Shown: positions 1-6,132 of the stretch, in pieces | Layout: the number at the start of each line of letters is the position of its first letter | How positions within the stretch are numbered: position 1 is the first letter of the stretch | Assembly (NCBI GenBank): GCA_964427175.1 | Contig: CAYRTP010000105.1 | Coordinates: forward strand, 1 to 8,967 | Length of the DNA stretch: 8,967 bases | Reading direction: 5' to 3' | From: CAMEON01 sp964427175 | GTDB lineage: Bacteria; Bacillota; Clostridia; Oscillospirales; CAG-272 | Notes under the pieces: generated by a model | What the model was told of the DNA's origin: nothing | Databases searched by the model: none | The model's input: the letters and a program-made list of their open reading frames with translations, nothing else | Translations under genes and position numbers: made by a program

Positions 1-1308
1 CTTGTTTGCGCCAACGGTACCGTCGCCGCCCAGACCCCAGAACTTGCAAGCCTTAGTGCCGGCAGGAGCGGTGTCGGGAGCTGCAGTCTCCTCGAGGGAG
101 CAGTTGGTGACGTCATCTACGATACCAACGGTGAAGTTTGCCTTGGGCTCGTCCTTAGCCAGGTTTGCGAAGATAGCAAAGATGGAGGAAGGAGGAGTAT
201 CCTTGGAACCCAGACCGTAACGGCCGCCGACAACCTTCTTCTGGATACCGTGAGTAGCCAGAGCGGTGACAACGTCGAGGTACAGAGGCTCACCCAGAGA
301 ACCGGGCTCCTTGGTACGGTCGAGAACGGCGATCTTCTCGCAGGTAGCGGGAATAGCCTCGATGAGCTTATCAGCGCAGAAGGGACGATACAGGCGGACC
401 TTGATCAGACCGACCTTCTCACCCTGAGCCAGCATATAGTCGATAACCTCCTCCGCAACGTCGCAGATGGAGCCCATAGCGATCATGACGCGGTCTGCGT
501 CGGGAGCACCGTAGTAGTTGAACAGCTTATAGTCGGTGCCCAGCTTGGCGTTGACCTTGTCCATGTACTCCTCGACGATGGCGGGCAGAGCGTCATAGTA
601 CTTGTTGCAGGCCTCACGGTTCTGGAAAAAGATATCACCGTTCTGAGCGGAACCGCGGAGTACGGGATGCTCGGGGTTCAGAGCGCGGGCGCGGAAAGCG
701 GCCACAGCGTCCATATCCACCATCTCAGCCAGATCGTTGAAGTCCCAGACCTCGATCTTCTGGATCTCGTGGGAGGTACGGAAGCCGTCGAAGAAGTTCA
801 GGAAGGGAACGCGGCCCTTGATGGTAGCCAGGTGAGCAACGGCACCCAGGTCCATAACCTCCTGGGGGTTGGTCTCAGCCAGCATAGCGAAACCGGTCTG
901 ACGGCAAGCGTACACATCGGAGTGGTCGCCGAAGATATTCAGAGCGTGGGAAGCTACGCAACGAGCCGAAACATGGAATACGCAGGGGAGAAGCTCACCG
1001 GCGATCTTGTACATGTTGGGGATCATGAGCAGCAGACCCTGGGATGCGGTGTAGGTGGTGGTCAGAGCACCGGCGTTCAGCGAACCGTGAACGGTACCGG
1101 CGGCACCTGCCTCGGACTCCATCTCCATTACGTTGACGGTAGTACCGAAAATGTTCTTGAGTCCCTGAGCAGACCACTGGTCTACCCAGTCAGCCATGGG
1201 GCTGGAGGGGGTAATCGGGTAAATGCCGGCGACTTCAGTGAAAGCATAGCTCACTGTAGCGGCAGCCTGGTTACCGTCCATGGACACTTTTTTTCTGATG
1301 ATTGCCAT
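1..1308 (-). CDS. nifJ: Pyruvate:ferredoxin (flavodoxin) oxidoreductase, N-terminal part (partial)
   Basis: This enzyme oxidatively decarboxylates pyruvate to acetyl-CoA, using thiamine pyrophosphate and reducing ferredoxin; it is the central pyruvate step in anaerobes and is cytoplasmic. The visible 436 codons are open to the window edge; the family is usually about 1,170-1,200 residues, so roughly the last 60% lies outside. Seen: YPITPSSPMAD at residues 30-40 (T33), a MESEAGAAG stretch at 63-71 (E66) and SAR at 114-116 (R116). These match, with a constant offset of two, Thr31, Glu64 and Arg114 of the Desulfovibrio africanus enzyme, which contact pyruvate or the cofactor. GDHSDVYACRQTGFAM and FFDGFRTSHEIQKI are further family signatures. 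Domain I covers about 1-260, domain II about 261-417, and GLGGDGTVGANK near the edge opens the next domain. The ATG at 1308 is preceded by AAGGAGG (1319-1325 on the complement). It is transcribed divergently from mnmG. Codons are strongly biased (AAG, CTG, CGT, GGT), suggesting high expression. The identification is secure. Confidence 0.97.
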   Translation of the reverse strand, partial: MAIIRKKVSMDGNQAAATVSYAFTEVAGIYPITPSSPMADWVDQWSAQGLKNIFGTTVNVMEMESEAGAAGTVHGSLNAGALTTTYTASQGLLLMIPNMYKIAGELLPCVFHVSARCVASHALNIFGDHSDVYACRQTGFAMLAETNPQEVMDLGAVAHLATIKGRVPFLNFFDGFRTSHEIQKIEVWDFNDLAEMVDMDAVAAFRARALNPEHPVLRGSAQNGDIFFQNREACNKYYDALPAIVEEYMDKVNAKLGTDYKLFNYYGAPDADRVMIAMGSICDVAEEVIDYMLAQGEKVGLIKVRLYRPFCADKLIEAIPATCEKIAVLDRTKEPGSLGEPLYLDVVTALATHGIQKKVVGGRYGLGSKDTPPSSIFAIFANLAKDEPKANFTVGIVDDVTNCSLEETAAPDTAPAGTKACKFWGLGGDGTVGANK

Positions 1309-1337
1309 TTTAGGAATTCCTCCTTAAAGTTATTTTC

Positions 1338-1360
1338 CCCGCGGGAGCAAAACCGCGAGA
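1338..1360 (-). other. GC-rich hairpin in the nifJ leader
   Basis: Read on the minus strand, CGCGG (complement of 1353-1357) can pair with CCGCG (complement of 1340-1344) around an 8-nt loop. G-U pairs can extend the stem outward to about eight pairs. It sits in an otherwise AT-rich leader, between the predicted start of transcription and the ribosome binding site. No U-run follows, so it is not an intrinsic terminator. It could stabilise the 5' end of a highly expressed message or be a protein site; its function is unknown. Confidence 0.4.
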
Positions 1361-1378
1361 CAAATTTGCTCAATATAT

Positions 1379-1407
1379 ATATTATCATATTTTTGCGAAA
1401 ATGTAAA
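1379..1407 (-). promoter_or_regulatory. Predicted sigma-A promoter of nifJ
   Basis: On the minus strand, TTTACA (-35, complement of 1402-1407) is followed after exactly 17 bp by TAATAT (-10, complement of 1379-1384). A TG one base upstream gives the extended -10 TGATAATAT. Transcription would begin near 1372, leaving a leader of about 64 nt before the nifJ start. The elements are seen directly; promoter activity is inferred. Confidence 0.72.
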
Positions 1408-1491
1408 GGGCTTTTTGAAAATTTCAAGGATTTAGCAGAAAAAAAGTTTACATAAATGCGTCATTTTTTGATGACTTTGGTGATAAAAGTC

Positions 1492-1520
1492 TTGACGAAC
1501 ATGGCAAAGAGTGCTAAAAT
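1492..1520 (+). promoter_or_regulatory. Predicted sigma-A promoter of mnmG-rsmG
   Basis: TTGACG (1492-1497) and TAAAAT (1515-1520) are separated by 17 bp, and TG at 1512-1513 makes an extended -10. Transcription would start near 1527, giving a leader of about 60 nt before the mnmG ATG. Its presence indicates that mnmG starts its own transcription unit here rather than being read through from an upstream gene. Confidence 0.8.
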
Positions 1521-1540
1521 ATAATGGGTGCTTGTGTACC

Positions 1541-1560
1541 AAATTGGTAAAAATTGGTAA
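1541..1560 (+). repeat. Tandem 10-bp direct repeat in the mnmG leader
   Basis: AAATTGGTAA occurs twice, head to tail and without mismatch. TACCA at 1537-1541 can pair with TGGTA in the first copy (1545-1549) or with the one in the second copy, so two alternative small hairpins are possible. The palindrome TTATAATTATAA (1561-1572) follows directly and leads into the weak ribosome binding site. The repeat is seen in the sequence; a regulatory role is only a possibility. Confidence 0.6.
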
Positions 1561-1587
1561 TTATAATTATAAAAGAGAGTTTTACAC

Positions 1588-3480
1588 ATGAAATATACGA
1601 CAACAAAAACCACCGTGGCCGTCATTGGTGCCGGACACGCCGGGTGCGAAGCGGCACTGGCCTCTGCCCGCATGGGGGTAGACACGGTTCTGTTCACCCT
1701 GTCCCTGGATCAGATCGCCAATATGCCCTGCAACCCCTCCATTGGCGGAACAGCGAAGGGCCATCTGGTCTACGAGATCGACGCTCTGGGCGGCGAAATG
1801 GGCAAATGCGCCGACGCGGTTACCCTGCAGAGTCGCACCTTGAACCTGGGCAAGGGAGCGGCGGTCCACTCCAAACGGGTTCAGGCCGACCGCGTGGCCT
1901 ACCACGTCCGCATGAAGCACACCCTGGAGATGACCGACCATCTGCGGGTGGTACAGGCTGAAATCACGGATATTATTGAAAAAATCGACGAAAATACGGG
2001 AAAATCCTTGGGCGTAGAGGCGGTGCTCACCCGCCTGGGCGAGCGTTGGGATTGCGATGCCGTCATCATCGCCACGGGTACCTATCCCGAGGCAAAAATC
2101 TTTGTCGGGGATAAGAATTTTGAATCGGGACCCGACGGAAGCCTGCCCTCCAAGGGGCTGTCGGCATCCCTATCTTCCCTTGGAATCAAGCTCATGCGCT
2201 TCAAAACCGGCACCCCTGCCCGTGTCAAGCGGTCCACCATCGACTTGTCGGTGCTGGAGGTCCAGGACGGGGAATCGGAGCCTATCCCATTTTCCACCGC
2301 AACAAATCCTCAGGAATACATGAAGGACGAGCAGACCCCCTGCCATATCGTCTACACCAACGCCCAAACCCACGGGATCATTCACGAAAATATCCGCCGT
2401 TCTGCCATGTATTCGGGTCAGATCAGCGGTACGGGACCCCGTTATTGCCCCTCCATCGAGGACAAAATCGTCCGTTTCGCGGACAAAGAGCGGCATCAGC
2501 TCTTTGTGGAACCCATGGGCAAGGATACCGAGGAGATGTACATCCAGGGCTTTTCTACCTCTCTGCCCACCGACGTACAATGGAAGATGATCCGTTCCCT
2601 GGATGGCTTCGAAAACGCCGAGATCATGCGTTATGCCTACGCCATCGAGTACGATTGCGCCGATCCTACCCAGCTTTCGGCTACCTTGGAGTTCAAGGAT
2701 CATCCCAATTTGTACGGCGCGGGGCAATTCAACGGCACCTCGGGCTACGAGGAGGCCGCTGCTCAGGGCCTTGTGGCGGGTATCAACGCCGCGCTGACCG
2801 CACAGGGAAGGGAAAAGATCATTCTGCCCCGTTCGGGGAGCTACATTGGTACTCTAATCGACGATCTTGTAACCAAGGGCACCAACGAGCCCTACCGCAT
2901 GATGACTTCCCGATCCGAATTTCGACTGATTTTGCGCCAGGATAACGCCGATCTGCGGCTGACTCCTCTCGGATACGCCTGCGGATTGGTTGGTGAGACG
3001 GAATATGAGGCGTTTTTGCAGAAAAAAGAGGCTGAAGAAGCCGAAAAGCAGCGTTTGGAGAGCACCCATTACGGTCCCGATACGGTAAATCCCCTCCTGA
3101 CTGAACTGGGCTTGGATCCCGTCAAGTCGGGCGTTTCTTTGGGCGACCTGCTCCGCAGACCCCAAATTACCTACGCAGACCTGCGGAGCATCGACAAGAA
3201 TCACCCTGATTTGTCTGTCAGCGTCATAAAAACCGTAGAAACCGACGTGAAATACGCAGGCTACATCAAACGCGAGCTGGCCGAGGTGGAGCGTCAAAAG
3301 AAATTGGAAGATAAATTCATTCCCGAAAACATTGATTTTAAAGCCATCAAGGGCTTGCGCCTGGAGGCGGGGCAGAAGCTGGACAAGTTCCGACCCGCAA
3401 CGGTTGGGCAGGCTTCCCGTATCTCGGGTGTCAGTCCGGCGGATATTTCGGTTCTACTCATGTATTTGGGAATCAAATAA
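1588..3480 (+). CDS. mnmG: tRNA uridine-5-carboxymethylaminomethyl(34) synthesis enzyme MnmG (GidA)
   Basis: MnmG is an FAD enzyme that acts with the GTPase MnmE to add (carboxymethyl)aminomethyl to the wobble uridine U34 of certain tRNAs, improving decoding accuracy. The 630-residue length fits the family. Seen: the Rossmann motif GAGHAG at 14-19, MPCNPSIGG around C48, PRYCPSIEDKIVRF at 284-297 with C287, AGQFNGTSGYEEAAAQG at 378-394, LIDDLVTKGTNEPYRMMTSR, and the C-terminal KYAGYIKRE from 555. C48 and C287 correspond to the conserved Cys47 and Cys277 of the E. coli protein. The ribosome site before ATG 1588 is weak (AGAGAG at 1574-1579); no better in-frame start precedes the Rossmann fold. 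mnmE, commonly the upstream neighbour in Bacillota, is absent; divergent nifJ takes its place. rsmG follows 10 bp after the stop codon, so the two are almost certainly cotranscribed. Confidence 0.98.
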   Translation: MKYTTTKTTVAVIGAGHAGCEAALASARMGVDTVLFTLSLDQIANMPCNPSIGGTAKGHLVYEIDALGGEMGKCADAVTLQSRTLNLGKGAAVHSKRVQADRVAYHVRMKHTLEMTDHLRVVQAEITDIIEKIDENTGKSLGVEAVLTRLGERWDCDAVIIATGTYPEAKIFVGDKNFESGPDGSLPSKGLSASLSSLGIKLMRFKTGTPARVKRSTIDLSVLEVQDGESEPIPFSTATNPQEYMKDEQTPCHIVYTNAQTHGIIHENIRRSAMYSGQISGTGPRYCPSIEDKIVRFADKERHQLFVEPMGKDTEEMYIQGFSTSLPTDVQWKMIRSLDGFENAEIMRYAYAIEYDCADPTQLSATLEFKDHPNLYGAGQFNGTSGYEEAAAQGLVAGINAALTAQGREKIILPRSGSYIGTLIDDLVTKGTNEPYRMMTSRSEFRLILRQDNADLRLTPLGYACGLVGETEYEAFLQKKEAEEAEKQRLESTHYGPDTVNPLLTELGLDPVKSGVSLGDLLRRPQITYADLRSIDKNHPDLSVSVIKTVETDVKYAGYIKRELAEVERQKKLEDKFIPENIDFKAIKGLRLEAGQKLDKFRPATVGQASRISGVSPADISVLLMYLGIK

Positions 3481-3490
3481 GGAGGTTGCA

Positions 3491-4210
3491 ATGGAATTTG
3501 AAGCATTGTTCCGTGAGATCTTTGAGAAAAACAACTTGAATTCATATATTACAGAGCAAAATATCCGTCTTTTTGAGAAACTGACCGAAATTATGCTGGT
3601 AACCAATCAGAGCATGAATATTACCGCCATCACCGAGCTTGAAAAGGTGATTCCTCTCCACTACGCGGATTGCGTTAAAGTAGCAGAGTATATTCCGCAA
3701 AACGCGAAGGTTCTGGACGTTGGATGCGGAGGCGGCTACCCCATTCTGCCCCTGGCAATCGTGCGTCCCGACTTGCAGATCACGGGCTTGGACAGCACCG
3801 ATAAAAAGATTCGCTACGTTCAAAAAACAGGCGATGAATTAGGGCTGGATTTCAAAACCATATCTGCCAGAGCGGAAGACGTGGCGAAAATGCCGGATCA
3901 CAGGGAAAAATATGACGTTGTAATCGGCCGCGCTGTGGCACGGTTGAATGTTTTGGATGAACTTTGCTTGCCGTTTACTAAAATTGGCGGAATGTTTATC
4001 TCTATGAAAGGTTTGGCGGGTGCGGAGGAATACCAAGAGGCGAAAATAGGCATCGAACGATTGGGTGGTTCTGTGAAGGATGTGAAAGAATATGATCTGC
4101 ATCTGCTCCACGAATCGGAAAAGAGAACTTTGATTCTTATTGACAAAGTGTCGAGCACCCCGAAGGAATTTCCTCGCGGATTTGGCGCGATAAAAAAGAA
4201 ACCTCTGTAA
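3491..4210 (+). CDS. rsmG: 16S rRNA (guanine(527)-N7)-methyltransferase RsmG (GidB)
   Basis: RsmG uses S-adenosylmethionine to methylate N7 of G527 in 16S rRNA, in the 530 loop of the small subunit; loss in other bacteria gives low-level streptomycin resistance. The protein has 239 residues, normal for the family. Seen: the SAM-binding loop VLDVGCGGGYP at 74-84, an acidic residue after the second strand in GLDSTDKK (D101), RAVARLNVLDELCLP from R147, and the family C-terminus with PR followed by KKPL. The usual G after the YP of the SAM loop is replaced by I (YPILPL), a small deviation. ATG 3491 was chosen because GGAGG (3481-3485) lies just after the mnmG stop codon. The reading frame stays open upstream to 3332, but that part overlaps mnmG and lacks family similarity. 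No conventional terminator follows; the parS cluster does. Confidence 0.96.
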   Translation: MEFEALFREIFEKNNLNSYITEQNIRLFEKLTEIMLVTNQSMNITAITELEKVIPLHYADCVKVAEYIPQNAKVLDVGCGGGYPILPLAIVRPDLQITGLDSTDKKIRYVQKTGDELGLDFKTISARAEDVAKMPDHREKYDVVIGRAVARLNVLDELCLPFTKIGGMFISMKGLAGAEEYQEAKIGIERLGGSVKDVKEYDLHLLHESEKRTLILIDKVSSTPKEFPRGFGAIKKKPL

Positions 4211-4215
4211 GACAA

Positions 4216-4231
4216 TGTTCCACGTGAAACA
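4216..4231 (+). promoter_or_regulatory. parS: parS-like site 1
   Basis: TGTTCCACGTGAAACA fits the Bacillus subtilis-type consensus TGTTNCACGTGAAACA at every specified position. It begins six bases after the rsmG stop codon. It is a predicted ParB loading site; occupancy is inferred. Confidence 0.9.
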
Positions 4232-4240
4232 AACTCAAAA

Positions 4241-4256
4241 AGTTCCACGTGGAACA
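4241..4256 (+). promoter_or_regulatory. parS: parS-like site 2 (symmetric CC/GG variant)
   Basis: AGTTCCACGTGGAACA contains the perfect 14-bp palindrome GTTCCACGTGGAAC (4242-4255). It departs from the consensus at the first base and at the G replacing A after the CACGTG core. It is followed by ATTATTTTGCTTTT, so as RNA it could form a short 5-bp hairpin before a U-rich stretch and might contribute to ending mnmG-rsmG transcription. ParB binding is likely but probably weaker than at sites 1 and 3. Confidence 0.75.
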
Positions 4257-4274
4257 TTATTTTGCTTTTCGGTT

Positions 4275-4290
4275 TGTTTCACGTGAAACA
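4275..4290 (+). promoter_or_regulatory. parS: parS site 3, perfect consensus
   Basis: TGTTTCACGTGAAACA is the ideal 16-bp parS sequence. The symmetry extends two bases each side to TTTGTTTCACGTGAAACAAA (4273-4292), a 20-bp perfect palindrome. It is the central and best member of the cluster, and the most likely main ParB clamp-loading site here. Confidence 0.95.
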
Positions 4291-4305
4291 AATATTTTTC
4301 CGAAA

Positions 4306-4321
4306 AAATCCACGTGAAACA
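4306..4321 (+). promoter_or_regulatory. parS: parS-like site 4, degenerate left half
   Basis: AAATCCACGTGAAACA keeps the CACGTG core and the whole right half-site, but the first three bases of the left half are lost. Its core centre lies 31 bp from that of site 3 and 30 bp from that of site 5, so its spacing is regular even though its sequence is weak. It may be a low-affinity or decaying site. Confidence 0.6.
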
Positions 4322-4335
4322 TACAAAGGCTGACA

Positions 4336-4351
4336 CGTTTCACGTGAAACA
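4336..4351 (+). promoter_or_regulatory. parS: parS-like site 5
   Basis: CGTTTCACGTGAAACA matches the consensus except for the first base and contains the perfect palindrome GTTTCACGTGAAAC. It is the site nearest the parA promoter, with its end 29 bp upstream of the -35 element, so ParB spreading from here could reach the promoter. Confidence 0.9.
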
Positions 4352-4380
4352 AAAAATATTATTTAAGTTTGAAAAACCTC

Positions 4381-4409
4381 TTGCAAAATGAAAAGAAATG
4401 TGCTATACT
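4381..4409 (+). promoter_or_regulatory. Predicted sigma-A promoter of parA-parB
   Basis: TTGCAA (4381-4386) and TATACT (4404-4409) are 17 bp apart, with TG at 4401-4402 giving the extended -10 TGCTATACT. Initiation would fall near 4416, about 25 nt before the parA ATG. parB and serS follow with short gaps and no visible terminator, so this promoter may drive all three and possibly the genes beyond. Control by ParB bound at the adjacent parS sites is inferred. Confidence 0.78.
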
Positions 4410-4440
4410 ATGGTATATTATTTTAAAAGGAGGAAGACGT

Positions 4441-5208
4441 ATGGGAAAGATCATATCTTTCGCAAACCAAAAGGGCGGCGTAGGAAAAACCACTTCTGCG
4501 GTCAACATCGCGGCCTCTTTGGGTGTTTTGGGATATAATACGTTGTTGGTTGATTTGGACCCCCAGGGTAACGCCACGAGTGGTGTTGGTATTGCCAAAA
4601 AGGGGCTGAAATATACAATTAAAGACGTTCTGATGGGAACCGTGAGCGCACCCGAAGCAGTCATTAAGACCGAATTCGATAAGCTCTCTCTGCTCCCTGC
4701 CAATATGAGCCTTGCGGGTACTGAATTCGATCTTCTGCAAGAAGATACTCCGGAGCCTTGGGCAGCCATGAAAAATGCGTTCATGCCGTTGAAAAACGAG
4801 TTTGACTACATCATCATTGACTGTCCGCCTTCGCTGGGTATGCTGACCATGAACTCGCTGTCCGCCAGTGATGGTGTTGTAATCCCCATGCAGTGCGAAT
4901 TCTACGCTCTGGAGGGACTTTCGCAGCTGATGATTACCATCAGCAAGATCAAGGCGCACTACAACAACAGCCTGGCTGTGACGGGTATTCTGCTGACTAT
5001 GTACACTAACCGCCTGTTGCTCACCCAGCAGGTCAAGAGTGAACTGCGGAAGCATTACGCCGGAAAATTGTTTGATACCAACATTTCCAGAGGTGTCAAG
5101 CTGTCCGAGGCTCCCGGTTTTGGCTTGCCCGTGTACTATCACGACAAAAAGAGCAAGGGTGCCAGCGAATATTTGGCTGTTGCCAACGAGCTGTCCACGA
5201 GAATATAA
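4441..5208 (+). CDS. parA: Chromosome-partitioning ATPase ParA (Soj)
   Basis: ParA is a deviant Walker-type ATPase that binds the nucleoid as an ATP dimer and is stimulated by ParB to hydrolyse ATP, which helps separate origins; in Bacillota it also influences DnaA. The protein has 255 residues, the size of chromosomal Soj-type proteins without an N-terminal extension. Seen: deviant Walker A KGGVGKTT at 11-18 (signature K11, catalytic K16), VDLDPQGNATSG from 37 (the A' region), Walker B IIIDCPPSLG around D127, and the C-terminal ISRGVKLSEAPGFGLPV stretch typical of Soj. ATG 4441 is preceded by AGGAGG (4428-4433) with ideal spacing. An in-frame ATG at 4369 would precede the predicted promoter and is rejected. 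parB follows after 18 bp. Identification is secure. Confidence 0.98.
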   Translation: MGKIISFANQKGGVGKTTSAVNIAASLGVLGYNTLLVDLDPQGNATSGVGIAKKGLKYTIKDVLMGTVSAPEAVIKTEFDKLSLLPANMSLAGTEFDLLQEDTPEPWAAMKNAFMPLKNEFDYIIIDCPPSLGMLTMNSLSASDGVVIPMQCEFYALEGLSQLMITISKIKAHYNNSLAVTGILLTMYTNRLLLTQQVKSELRKHYAGKLFDTNISRGVKLSEAPGFGLPVYYHDKKSKGASEYLAVANELSTRI

Positions 5209-5226
5209 TAGATAGGAGATGAAATA

Positions 5227-6117
5227 ATGGCGAAAAGACAAGGTGGATTGGGCCGTGATTTCTACTCTCTGCTTGACGATAACATGATGGAGACCAAGCA
5301 GGAGGCGAAAACCACCGTGAAAATCAGCCGCATCACCCCCCGCGGCGATCAGCCCAGAAAGAATTTTGACGAAAACGCACTGCAGATGCTGGCAGATTCC
5401 ATCCGCGAGCACGGCGTGATTCAGCCCATTATCCTGCGCGAGGTCGGCGATCTGAGCGATAATTACGAGATCATCGCCGGCGAGAGACGTTGGAGAGCCG
5501 CTAGAATGGCCGGTTTGGACGAGATTCCCGCTGTCATTATGACCGGCGACGAGTTGAAGGTGGCCGAGGTCGCTCTGATCGAAAACGTACAGCGTAAGGA
5601 TCTGAACCCCATTGAAGAAGCCATGGCCTACCGCGCGCTGATCGAGCGTTTTGGCCTGAAGCAGGAGGAGGTCGCACAGCAGGCGGGCAAGAGCCGTTCT
5701 GCTGTGGCCAATATGCTTCGTCTGTTGGAGCTTCCCGACGAGGTGCTGGAGCTGGTACAGGATGAAAAGCTGTCCATGGGTCACGCAAGAGCTATTTTGG
5801 GCCTGGAGGACGAGGAAAAAATGCTCCCCCTGGCCGAAATGATCGTGCAGAAGGAGCTTTCGGTCCGTGACGTGGAAAACCTGGTACGCAAGTATAACGC
5901 TGTTCCCGAGGAGACTCCCGAGCCTGAGGAGACCAGCGCCGAGACCCAAAGACGCGTGTACATGAAGGAACTGGAGGACAAGGCCAGAACCCGCCTCGGC
6001 CGTAAGGTGAAGATTCACGAGACCAACCGCAAAAAGACGGTGGAGCTTACGTTTGAAGACGACGAGGATCTGGAGGCACTGCTGAAGACCCTGGTCGGAC
6101 AAGATATTTTTGAATAA
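5227..6117 (+). CDS. parB: Chromosome-partitioning protein ParB (Spo0J), parS-binding CTPase
   Basis: ParB binds parS, then uses CTP to close into a DNA-sliding clamp that spreads along DNA and recruits ParA and SMC. The protein has 296 residues, slightly over the usual 280-290. In order: an N-terminal basic LGR segment (about 3-16) like the ParA-stimulating tail, though RDFYSLL replaces the more usual KGLDALL-type text; the ParB/Srx-like CTPase fold with GERRWRAA at 85-92 and ENVQRKDLNPIEEA at 119-132; a helix-turn-helix region (about 144-167, KSRSAVANMLRLLELP) for parS recognition; an acidic linker (about 222-236) rich in E and P; and a C-terminal dimerisation region (about 238-296). AGGAG at 5214-5218 serves ATG 5227. 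The parS sites in the same locus match the Bacillus type, which agrees with the HTH family. Confidence 0.98.
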   Translation: MAKRQGGLGRDFYSLLDDNMMETKQEAKTTVKISRITPRGDQPRKNFDENALQMLADSIREHGVIQPIILREVGDLSDNYEIIAGERRWRAARMAGLDEIPAVIMTGDELKVAEVALIENVQRKDLNPIEEAMAYRALIERFGLKQEEVAQQAGKSRSAVANMLRLLELPDEVLELVQDEKLSMGHARAILGLEDEEKMLPLAEMIVQKELSVRDVENLVRKYNAVPEETPEPEETSAETQRRVYMKELEDKARTRLGRKVKIHETNRKKTVELTFEDDEDLEALLKTLVGQDIFE

Positions 6118-6132
6118 GAAAGGAACATTATC

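Noticed and set aside
250..1455. A 401-residue plus-strand protein over the nifJ region
   Set aside because: It lies antisense in codon register to nifJ, whose conserved motifs are unambiguous, and its end runs into AT-rich spacer.
1309..1587. A riboswitch or small RNA between nifJ and mnmG
   Set aside because: Each leader is only about 60 nt, with simple stems and no recognised aptamer pattern.
3332..3490. An N-terminal extension of RsmG by 53 residues
   Set aside because: It overlaps mnmG in another frame. GGAGG and ATG 3491 give a family-length protein beginning where RsmG similarity begins.
4369..4440. An N-terminal extension of ParA from ATG 4369
   Set aside because: It would start upstream of the predicted promoter, lacks a ribosome site, and Soj proteins begin directly at the MGKIISFANQKGG type of start found at 4441.
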